Assembly (NCBI RefSeq): GCF_004153165.1
Contig: NZ_SEMD01000011.1
Span: 1 to 64,000 of the forward strand
Origin: Sporolactobacillus sp. THM7-4
GTDB lineage: Bacteria; Bacillota; Bacilli; Bacillales; Sporolactobacillaceae
Length of the DNA: 64,000 nt
Direction: 5' to 3'
Each line of letters begins with the position of its first letter. The first letter of the stretch is position 1. Below, in pieces: positions 42,084-49,405 of this stretch. The notes beneath the pieces were generated by a model that was not told the origin of the DNA, did not search any database, and saw nothing but the letters and a program-made list of their open reading frames with translations. The translations under genes and the position numbers were made by a program.

Positions 42084-42983
42084 ATGACTATGGACACACT
42101 TGAAAGCATTCACAAGGATGTAAAAGTTACCCACCTCGATAAAACCATTTGGGAAAACCCGAGAATCAATAAGGCACAGTTTCTTTCGTACCTTGTGCAG
42201 ATCTCTCCCTATATGCTCCCCTTTCTGAAGCAAAAGGCTTTAACGACAATTCGTTATCCACACGGAGTTCCCGGGGAATCCTTTTTCCAAAAAAACTGTC
42301 CGGATTACGCCCCTGATTTTATTCAAACCAAAGAAGAGGACGGAGTCAATTATATCGTTTGCAATAATTTATCGACTTTGATCTGGCTTGGTAATCAGCT
42401 GGCAATAGAATATCATGTTCCCTTTCAGACGATTGATTCGGACCATCCTTCAGAAGTTGTCTTTGATCTGGACCCGCCCACCCGGTCCGGTCTCGGGCTC
42501 GCAGTAAAAGCAGCAAAAGAAATGAAGTCCCTTTTTGATCGTTTTGCAATCAGGAGTTATCCTAAGTTGTCGGGAAGTCGGGGCCTGCAGATTCATATTC
42601 CGCTTAATAGCCGTGCTTTCACGTATGAAGAGACGAGGATTTTTACGTCCTTTATTGCGAAGGTTTTAGTAGACCGGTTTCCTGATGATTTTACGACAGA
42701 ACGTTTAAAAAAGAACAGGGGAAACCGGCTATACATTGATTATGTTCAGCATGCAAAGGGAAAAACGCTGATCTGTCCTTATTCAACAAGAGCAAGAGAG
42801 GCGGCAACGGTTGCTGCCCCGCTTTATTGGGAAGAGGTCAATGAACTACTGAGGATGGAAAACTTTACGATTCAAACAGTTATAGACCGGCTTTTGAAAG
42901 GCCCATGCCCGATGCATGATTATTTTGAACAGGAAAATAGGTCGCTGGCCAATGTCATAACCGTTCTTAAAAAAAATCAATAA
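42084..42983 (+). CDS. LigD-type primase-polymerase as a separate protein
   Basis: 299 residues, archaeo-eukaryotic primase fold of the LigD POL family: VTHLDKTIWENPRINKAQFL, YPHGVPGESFFQKNCPDYAP, then catalytic acids in VVFDLDPP and SGSRGLQIHIPL, and RLYIDYVQHAKGKTLICPYS. It fills gaps with ribo- or deoxynucleotides at breaks. Starts at ATG 42084 or 42090 with a weak site (AAAGAGAAG), so it may rely on coupled translation from the ligase gene. No LigD phosphoesterase domain is present. Confidence 0.92.
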   Translation: MTMDTLESIHKDVKVTHLDKTIWENPRINKAQFLSYLVQISPYMLPFLKQKALTTIRYPHGVPGESFFQKNCPDYAPDFIQTKEEDGVNYIVCNNLSTLIWLGNQLAIEYHVPFQTIDSDHPSEVVFDLDPPTRSGLGLAVKAAKEMKSLFDRFAIRSYPKLSGSRGLQIHIPLNSRAFTYEETRIFTSFIAKVLVDRFPDDFTTERLKKNRGNRLYIDYVQHAKGKTLICPYSTRAREAATVAAPLYWEEVNELLRMENFTIQTVIDRLLKGPCPMHDYFEQENRSLANVITVLKKNQ

Positions 42984-43004
42984 ACCGGGTAACGTTAATT
43001 TGCG

Positions 43005-43032
43005 AAAAAATATCCCTCTTCCTGGAGAGGGA
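43005..43032 (-). terminator. Terminator of the sedolisin gene
   Basis: Stem TCCCTCT / AGAGGGA with, on the minus strand, ATATTTTTT after it. Confidence 0.75.
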
Positions 43033-43093
43033 CATCGATTTCCGTGTCTAATCCAATTTCACCGGGCAGCTTTCATACGTCGTTCCTGCTTAC

Positions 43094-44281
43094 TTATTTA
43101 CTGCTTAAAACCGGCAGGTATTGATTGGCGATTGGACTGCCAATACCGGTGTCAAGGTCATACCCTGGCGCAGCCTGATATCCATTGCTTCCAGATGTGA
43201 TATCATGGAAGTTAGTCATATAGCCGCTGCTCCCTGTCGAACCGGCGGTACTGTAAATGTTATTCAGCACATCAAGGCTGGATAAAGTTTGCATACGACC
43301 CTCGTTGGCAAGAGCGATCATCGCGGCCCAGGCAGGCGAACTGAAGCTTGTCCCGCCAACCTGGAACCACCCTTTCTGCCCCTGGTCGCGGGTGCTGCTG
43401 TACACATAAACGCCAGTATTCGGATCGGCATCGAAAGCCACATCCGGGAACCCTCTTTTGGTCCCGACAATGTCTGACCAATTTGTCTGGTAGCTCGGAA
43501 TGCTTTCGTAACTGCTGGTTGCGCCGCCGGAACCCGACCACGCCGATTCACTGCTGTATGCCCCGGTACTGGTCAGGTTCAGGGTCGTTCCGCCAACGGA
43601 TACGACATAAGGAGATACGGCCGGCCAGGAACTTCCATAGCCGTTGTCTCCGGAAGAAGCGAGATAAGTAATTCCGCTATGGTTAAAGTGACTGTCATAA
43701 GAAAGTTCAGAAGAGAATTCGGACCCGCCCCAGCTGTTCGAAACGACAGTCGCACCCTGACTGGTTGCATAATCAATTCCTCCAACCAGATCGCTGATTG
43801 ACGCGGATTTGGTACCGATGACCATGATCTTTGCGCCTGGGGCGAGAGCATGTGCCCATTCAACATCGAGCGCGGTTTCGAGTGCCCATCCGCCGTTTGT
43901 AGTTGGCTTCCCTTGCGGATAAACGATCTCAAGACTGGCATTTGGAAGACCGAATTGCTGATCAAACGTGTTCACATCATTTTGAATCGTAGGGCTGCCG
44001 TAAGCATCGACGACGGCAATGGTCTGGCCTGTACCCGTCTTACTCAGCTGATCGAGACCATAAGCTTTTTTAATCTGAGCCGGATTGTAGACACTACCGG
44101 TAACTGCTTTTGGTTTCACACCGTCAATGTGCTTAAAATGAATCGGATGATGGGCTACCCAGCCATTTGTTTTTGATTCCGGCCTGACAGTCTGTGCACT
44201 TGCAGAAAACGGGGCTTGGAAAGTTAATGCAACCAGAAGAACAACAAATACTGATCCGACTTTGTACCAAAATCTTTTCAT
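43094..44281 (-). CDS. Secreted sedolisin-type (S53) serine peptidase
   Basis: 395 residues. Signal peptide about 1-29 (FVVLLVALTFQAPFSASA). The catalytic domain begins around YNPAQIKKAYGLDQL and has the sedolisin Glu/Asp pair in WALETALDVEWAHALAPGAK, the nucleophile in GGTSFSSPAWAAMIA, and a C-terminal calcium loop (FHDITSGSNG ... GYDLDTGIGSP). Sedolisins are acid-active, which suggests an acid habitat. Only about 40 residues lie between signal and catalytic domain, so the usual large prodomain is missing. AAGGAGG precedes the ATG. Confidence 0.92.
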   Translation of the reverse strand: MKRFWYKVGSVFVVLLVALTFQAPFSASAQTVRPESKTNGWVAHHPIHFKHIDGVKPKAVTGSVYNPAQIKKAYGLDQLSKTGTGQTIAVVDAYGSPTIQNDVNTFDQQFGLPNASLEIVYPQGKPTTNGGWALETALDVEWAHALAPGAKIMVIGTKSASISDLVGGIDYATSQGATVVSNSWGGSEFSSELSYDSHFNHSGITYLASSGDNGYGSSWPAVSPYVVSVGGTTLNLTSTGAYSSESAWSGSGGATSSYESIPSYQTNWSDIVGTKRGFPDVAFDADPNTGVYVYSSTRDQGQKGWFQVGGTSFSSPAWAAMIALANEGRMQTLSSLDVLNNIYSTAGSTGSSGYMTNFHDITSGSNGYQAAPGYDLDTGIGSPIANQYLPVLSSK

Positions 44282-44536
44282 CTCTTTTTTCCTCCTTGTT
44301 TGATAGATTCAGTGGATACAGGCAGGGCCTCATGTCGCGAAATCAATTACTGATTCATAATAACATGAATATTATGAAAAATTTAGCGAAAAAAGGCGAA
44401 CGATTCTCATTCTTAAAAATATTAATGGGATAAAAGAGTAGTGAAAAGTCATACAGATGGCCCGTGCCCGGTTTTGCAAATAGGTGCTATAATTAAACGA
44501 TGTGAATAATAACTACGAATAAAGAGAGTGGAACCA

Positions 44537-45313
44537 TTGAAAATAGCTGTTTTTGATTCAGGAATAGGCGGAATGACCGTTCTTCATCAATCGATAAAGC
44601 TGATGCCGGATGAAGATTATATTTTTTATGCGGATACGGAGCACGTTCCTTATGGTGAGAAGCAGAAAGATCAGGTCAGGAAATACGTTTTCGACGCAGT
44701 GGATTTCATCTCACGTCAGAATGTAAAAGCCTTAGTGATTGCCTGCAATACAGCCACCAGCATTGCCGTTGAGGATTTACGTAAGAAATATTCTTTTCCC
44801 ATTTTGGGAATCGAGCCGGCTGTAAAACCGGCTGTCCTTGAAAGTGAAAAGAAACGGAAAAAGGTCCTGGTTCTGGCGACCAGGCTGACGCTAAGGGAAG
44901 AAAAGTATCATCATTTGGTTAAGCGTATCGACAAGCATGATATTGTTGACAGTATGCCGCTTCCCGGTCTTGTCGCATTCGCGGAGCAATTTGAATTCAG
45001 CCGGAGTAAAGTAGTTCCCTATTTGGAAGAAGCTCTGTCACCTTTTAACTTAAGCGATTATGGTACTGTTGTTCTCGGCTGTACCCATTTTCCGTTTTTC
45101 AGGGACAGTATACGGATGCTGTTCCCAAAAGAAACCGATGTTATTGATGGAAGTGCAGGAACGGCAAGAAATTTAAAACGTATCCTCGAAGAGAAGCACC
45201 AATTGCACGGTGGAACAGGAAACATTTCATTTTATCAATCGAGTATCCGTGTGGAAGACAGGGAGACATTAGTCCGCTATCACCGGCTTTTGGAAAGACT
45301 GGATAACCTCTGA
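44537..45313 (+). CDS. murI: Glutamate racemase
   Basis: 258 residues if started at TTG 44537; GTG 44528 is in frame. Family motifs: VFDSGIGGMTVL, ADTEHVPYG, catalytic Cys in VIACNTATS and VLGCTHFPFF. It makes D-glutamate for peptidoglycan. A TATAAT at 44489-44494 is a candidate -10. Stands alone between the protease and the SHOCT protein. Confidence 0.95.
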   Translation: MKIAVFDSGIGGMTVLHQSIKLMPDEDYIFYADTEHVPYGEKQKDQVRKYVFDAVDFISRQNVKALVIACNTATSIAVEDLRKKYSFPILGIEPAVKPAVLESEKKRKKVLVLATRLTLREEKYHHLVKRIDKHDIVDSMPLPGLVAFAEQFEFSRSKVVPYLEEALSPFNLSDYGTVVLGCTHFPFFRDSIRMLFPKETDVIDGSAGTARNLKRILEEKHQLHGGTGNISFYQSSIRVEDRETLVRYHRLLERLDNL

Positions 45314-45393
45314 TCTGTTTGTTAAAAATTATTAAAAGGAATAAGGAGAAGATCGAAACCTTCAGCTGAAAAGATTCCATCAAAGATCTTACT

Positions 45394-45428
45394 TTTTAAA
45401 TCGTTTCTTCACAATTTGTTTGTATAGT
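45394..45428 (+). promoter_or_regulatory. Weak 11-bp repeat promoter before the SHOCT gene
   Basis: TTTTAAATCGT (45394-45404) and TTCTTCACAAT (45405-45415), a 7-bp gap, and -10 TATAGT (45423-45428). Same geometry as the stronger sites, but the repeats deviate. Confidence 0.4.
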
Positions 45429-45525
45429 GTTATAGAGAAGACCGGTGAAGAACATATTCTCATCTGTTTTACAGGAGTAATTGATCTTCAGGTTTTTTTG
45501 GGTCACAAAAATAGAAAGGATTGTG

Positions 45526-45777
45526 ATGACAATGATGGGATGGAATGGCGAAATGATGGGCGGCTGGGGCATCGGTCCCGGTTTTGGATGGTTAATCCAG
45601 TTACTTTTTTTTATCGTGATTATCTATCTGGCGTTCATTCTGATCAGGAAGTTGAATAACATTCCTGAATCAGAAAAGAAAGAAAACCGGGCTGAAGAAA
45701 TTTTAAGAGAACGGTTTGCCAGAGGCGAAATTACAGAGGAAGAATATAAGAAGATGAAAGAAGTTTTAAAGAACTGA
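45526..45777 (+). CDS. Small membrane protein with SHOCT domain
   Basis: 83 residues from ATG 45526 (AGAAAGGA upstream). Met/Gly/Trp-rich head (MMGWNGEMMGGWGIGPGFGW), one membrane helix (LLFFIVIIYLAFILI), and a C-terminal SHOCT motif (AEEILRERFARGEITEEEYK). SHOCT is a short C-terminal oligomerisation motif. Function unknown; the Met-rich head recalls proteins near copper genes. Confidence 0.85.
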   Translation: MTMMGWNGEMMGGWGIGPGFGWLIQLLFFIVIIYLAFILIRKLNNIPESEKKENRAEEILRERFARGEITEEEYKKMKEVLKN

Positions 45778-45840
45778 TTCATGAGCAGCTGATTTGAAAA
45801 AACTATTGAGATGTTCTTTCTATCCAATCTGATAATGAAA

Positions 45841-45875
45841 AAAAGGGGATAAGCCGTAACAGCTTTTCCCCTTTA
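45841..45875 (+). terminator. Terminator after the SHOCT gene
   Basis: Stem AAAGGGGATAAGC / GCTTTTCCCCTTT (one mismatch) with a short loop. Confidence 0.8.
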
Positions 45876-46134
45876 CACTTAATAATGAATTGGATGATCC
45901 GCGCTCGCGACTTGAGTCATGCGTCAGAACTACATATGTTAAAGATAAAATAAAAATAAACACTGTATGATCAAGGAATAACGTTAAAGTAATCATTAAC
46001 CTATTTTTCTGCTGGATCTTCTATACTGGAAATCCCGTAAAAAGTCCCATATAATCCACGGTCAGCTTAATTAACGGAATTCTGATGAATCTGAAAAACA
46101 AACATTTGCTGTATGATGGGAGAAGGTGATGATG

Positions 46135-46842
46135 ATGAAGAAATTACAAGTATTAATGGTTGACGATGACTGGAAGTTGCGTAATTTGCTGCGTATTTAT
46201 TTGTCCAGGGAAGGTTTCAATACGGTCGAGGCTGCTGACGGTCATGAAGCGATGCAGAAAGTGAAAAATCAGTTCTTCGACCTCGTTATTTTGGACGTGA
46301 TGATGCCCGAAATGGATGGCTGGGAAGTTTGTCAGTCCATTAGAAAAACTCAATCCGTTCCTATTCTTATGCTGACCGCCTTAGGCGAGACTAAAGAAAA
46401 AGTTCAGGGACTGGAACTTGGCGCAGATGACTATCTGACAAAACCATTTGCTCCTGAAGAACTGGTTGCCCGCGTTCATGCTTTAATCCGCAGGGCATCA
46501 ACCACTGTATCTAAAAAGACGGAAGCCGATCTGCTGAACTTTCCTTCGCTGACCATTGACAGGGGTGGACATCAGGTTTTTGTCAATAACAGGCCCGTTG
46601 ATCTGACCCACAAGGAGTTTGAACTGTTTACGACACTGGCGAGTAACAGCGGACGTGTTCTGTCCAGAGAGCAATTAATTGAAAAGATCTGGGGCTATGA
46701 TTTTGAAGGCGATGAACGGGTTGTCGACATTCATATTAAAAATATAAGAGAAAAATTAAAGAGATCCGGCTTAGCTTACAACCCGATTCAGACAATATGG
46801 GGAGTCGGCTATAAATTTGAAGCAGAGGTCAGAAAATCATGA
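46135..46842 (+). CDS. OmpR-family response regulator (copy 2)
   Basis: Paralogue of the regulator at 3748, same length (235), with Asp54 phospho-acceptor and the same recognition-helix region (VVDIHIKNIREKLKRSG). Even the bases before the start (TTTGCTGTATGATGGGAGAAGGTGATGA) are shared between copies. Differences cluster in the linker (SKKTEADLLNF versus TKQTNNDVLNF). Because the DNA-binding helices are nearly the same, both copies probably recognise the same 11-bp repeats. Confidence 0.95.
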   Translation: MKKLQVLMVDDDWKLRNLLRIYLSREGFNTVEAADGHEAMQKVKNQFFDLVILDVMMPEMDGWEVCQSIRKTQSVPILMLTALGETKEKVQGLELGADDYLTKPFAPEELVARVHALIRRASTTVSKKTEADLLNFPSLTIDRGGHQVFVNNRPVDLTHKEFELFTTLASNSGRVLSREQLIEKIWGYDFEGDERVVDIHIKNIREKLKRSGLAYNPIQTIWGVGYKFEAEVRKS

Positions 46843-48251
46843 CCATCAATCGAATCGGGCTGAAACTGGGTGCGATCATTATGGTGCTGATGATAGTGAT
46901 TCTGGTATCCTCAGGTCTTGCTGTTGATCGGCTATTTACCAACTTTTATGATACGCAATTGAGAGAGGATACAGAGGAAATTGCCGCCCACTTTACAACG
47001 ATGGCCGAATCCAATGACACTTTCTCGCAATCCATGCTCCGAGCGTTTGCCAAATTTTCAAATGTGAAGGCCTTTTGGCTCAATGCCGATGGGAAAATTC
47101 TGGCGCTGTCGGAAGAAGGTCAGCCGAATGTGTCATTTATCAGGGCGGCTGATACCCGGCGTTTACTCTCCGGTCGCCCTGTAGAATTTCGAACGAGTGA
47201 TGCTCAGGGAAATCGCTTTTATGTGGTGGGTAAACCGGTAAAAACGGGCCAGTTCACCCGGTCCGCGATTTATATCGTTTCTTCAATGAAAAAGGCAGAC
47301 GACTCCTTGCAACGGCTCCGGAATTTGCTGATGCTATCCGGATTGGGCGCCTTTCTGCTTGCATCAGGCATGATCTTAATCACGAGTAAACTGTTGTCCA
47401 GTCCGTTACTTCAAATGCAGAAAATGACTGAGAAAATGGCCGGAGGAAATTGGGATACGCGGCTTCAAATCAGGAGCCATGATGAAATCGGTATGCTCGG
47501 TCACTCTATTAATGATCTTGCAGCAAGCCTGCAAAGATATCGAGACACGCGTCAGGCTTTTTTCTCAAACATTTCGCATGAACTCCGAACGCCGGTCACT
47601 TATTTACAAGGGTATGCCAGGGTTCTGGCAGACGGATTGGTAGATTCCGACAAAGAAAGAAGGCAGTACCTCTCGATTATTTATCAGGAATCCGTCCGCC
47701 TGGGACATTTGATTAATGATTTGTTCGACCTTTCAAAAATGGAAGAAGGGCAGATCACACTTACTATGGAGTGGCTCGATCTGAAAGAGATCATTCAAAC
47801 TTCTGTTCAAAAAGTTAAACTCAAGGCAGAAAAAAAACGCCTCAGTCTGCAAATGGATTTGCATGACTCTGTTCCTCTCATTCGCGGGGATCGTAAACGC
47901 ATGGAACAGGTGCTGTTAAATCTGCTTGAAAATGCCATCCGCTATACTGAGAAAGGCATTATCCGGGTCCAGCTGGTGAGGCATAAAGAAACCATTGTTC
48001 TATCCATATCAGACACCGGTATGGGCATTCCCAAAGATGAACTGCCCTACATTTTCGATCGATTTTATCGAGTGGAAAAATCAAGGGCACGTAAATATGG
48101 CGGAACGGGTTTAGGTCTGTCGATTGTCAAAAAGTATGTTGAATTACAGGGCGGTTCGCTTGAGGTTGACAGTGAGCCGGGCAGAGGAAGCGTATTTAAA
48201 TTGATTTTTTCTGATGGTCAAAAACAAAGGAAGGGCAGGATGAAGTCATGA
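46839..48251 (+). CDS. Membrane sensor histidine kinase (copy 2)
   Basis: 470 residues, same layout as copy 1 at 4452: two membrane helices, extracytoplasmic domain about 31-160, HAMP, His247 in SNISHELRTP, HATPase with SDTGMGIP and GGTGLGLSIVKKY. The sensor half differs more than the cytoplasmic half (for example KAFWLNADGKILALS versus KVYWLNDEGRILTLP), so the two may sense different signals while sharing a regulon. ATGA overlaps at both ends. Confidence 0.95.
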   Translation: MTINRIGLKLGAIIMVLMIVILVSSGLAVDRLFTNFYDTQLREDTEEIAAHFTTMAESNDTFSQSMLRAFAKFSNVKAFWLNADGKILALSEEGQPNVSFIRAADTRRLLSGRPVEFRTSDAQGNRFYVVGKPVKTGQFTRSAIYIVSSMKKADDSLQRLRNLLMLSGLGAFLLASGMILITSKLLSSPLLQMQKMTEKMAGGNWDTRLQIRSHDEIGMLGHSINDLAASLQRYRDTRQAFFSNISHELRTPVTYLQGYARVLADGLVDSDKERRQYLSIIYQESVRLGHLINDLFDLSKMEEGQITLTMEWLDLKEIIQTSVQKVKLKAEKKRLSLQMDLHDSVPLIRGDRKRMEQVLLNLLENAIRYTEKGIIRVQLVRHKETIVLSISDTGMGIPKDELPYIFDRFYRVEKSRARKYGGTGLGLSIVKKYVELQGGSLEVDSEPGRGSVFKLIFSDGQKQRKGRMKS

Positions 48252-48448
48252 AAAAAATGGATTGGTTTTTTTCACTTTTTCTGATCATTGCAGGACTAAC
48301 CTGCCTGCTTTTCTCTGCCACTGGTTTTGGTCATGAGAGCATCCTTGCTTTTGGCAGAACCTTTTTTAAAGTCTGCATGTGGTTCATCTGCCCGGTAATT
48401 ATCTTTGTGTGCCTTTCCTTATGGGTTAACTTCAGGAATAAAAAGTAA
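48248..48448 (+). CDS. Small two-helix membrane protein coupled to the kinase (copy 2)
   Basis: 66 residues, overlapping the kinase stop. Same pattern as 5861-6061 (MKKMDWFFSLFLIIAGLTCL, FKVCMWFICPVIIFVC). Retained in both modules, which supports a real function with the kinase. Confidence 0.8.
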   Translation: MKKMDWFFSLFLIIAGLTCLLFSATGFGHESILAFGRTFFKVCMWFICPVIIFVCLSLWVNFRNKK

Positions 48449-48488
48449 TGCTCTTATTTTTTTTTGCCTTTTTTGATCATGACTTGAA

Positions 48489-48534
48489 TTCTACATGTTT
48501 TCCACACAGATTCCACATAATTTTTGTTTACTAT
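48489..48534 (+). promoter_or_regulatory. Triple 11-bp repeat promoter before small-protein operon (copy 2)
   Basis: TTCTACATGTT (48489-48499), TTCCACACAGA (48500-48510), TTCCACATAAT (48511-48521), 7 bp, -10 TACTAT (48529-48534). Repeats 1 and 2 are identical to those at 6101-6122, although the flanking bases have diverged. Confidence 0.8.
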
Positions 48535-48566
48535 TTACTCGTAAAGAACGAGAGGAGGAAAGAATT

Positions 48567-48755
48567 ATGGACTGGAGCTGGTTGTTATTCCTTGCTTGTC
48601 CCCTGATGATGCTCCCGATGATGTTCATGATGATGAAGGGAAATCACTCAGACATGGATCATGCTCATCACAATGTTTCAAATGAAATAAACGATTTAAA
48701 AAAGCAGAACAAAATTTTACGTGAAGAACTTCATCAGATGAAAAATAAGCAATAA
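48567..48755 (+). CDS. Small membrane protein with Met-rich helix and coiled-coil tail (copy 2)
   Basis: 62 residues from ATG 48567 behind GAGAGGAGGAAAG. CPLMMLPMMFMMMKGNHS in the membrane part, a His-rich linker (MDHAHHN), and a leucine-zipper-like end (INDLKKQNKILREELHQMK). Paralogue of 6179-6370. Confidence 0.8.
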   Translation: MDWSWLLFLACPLMMLPMMFMMMKGNHSDMDHAHHNVSNEINDLKKQNKILREELHQMKNKQ

Positions 48756-48775
48756 GGAAAGGGGAGGAATGTTTC

Positions 48776-49051
48776 ATGTCTTGTTGCGGGAATCACAGTC
48801 ATGATGATCAGAATCAAAAAAATAAGCTTCATAAGGATCATGATCATGGTGCGCTTCATCATGGTGCCCATCGTCTTATGATGGCGATCTGCTTTATCGT
48901 TCCAGTCGCCGTCATTGCCGGTCTGTTTTTTACGGGCGGCTTATTAAGACCAGGTAATCTGCTTTTACTCGCTGCAGTACTCATTTGCCCGTTAATGCAT
49001 CTTTTTATGATGCCGCATATGGTGAAAAAGGGTAGCAGCCGCCATCATTGA
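48776..49051 (+). CDS. DUF2933-like His-rich small membrane protein (copy 2)
   Basis: 91 residues, MSCCGNHSHDD head, HKDHDHGALHHGAH, two membrane helices with VLICPLMHLFMMP, and an RHH end. GGAAAGGGGAGG precedes it. Paralogue of 6587-6868. No terminator is clear; 49052-49405 holds no gene, only a possible promoter TTGATA-17-TATTAA at 49219-49247. Confidence 0.8.
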   Translation: MSCCGNHSHDDQNQKNKLHKDHDHGALHHGAHRLMMAICFIVPVAVIAGLFFTGGLLRPGNLLLLAAVLICPLMHLFMMPHMVKKGSSRHH

Positions 49052-49405
49052 TTGACAAGCAGGTGTTACCAGAAAAACGACCAGACATTTTACCTGATAA
49101 AAAAACGGAAAATATTTTTTCAACAAGCAGATTTTATATACTTTTGGCATGTACCTTAAGTCTTAATAAGGGACCATCACGTCTTCAGTGAAAAATTCAG
49201 CCGCACGACAAACACAGATTGATAAACAGGAAATATCACACTATTAAGACGAGAAACATTTCATGGAAGATACTTTAATGAAATAAAGCACCCAGTCAAA
49301 ATAGTCCGTTTATCCCAATTCAAAAAATTCTGAAGGAATCGATTAGTAAAGTGTCGAATCCAATCAGAAAAATGTTTTTCATTATCATCGATTGGGGATG
49401 TTGGG

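Noticed and set aside
42346-42549. Minus-strand and other opposite-strand frames inside ligD, pncB, speA and the TCS genes
   Set aside because: They follow codon structure of the real genes, lack ribosome sites and resemble no family.
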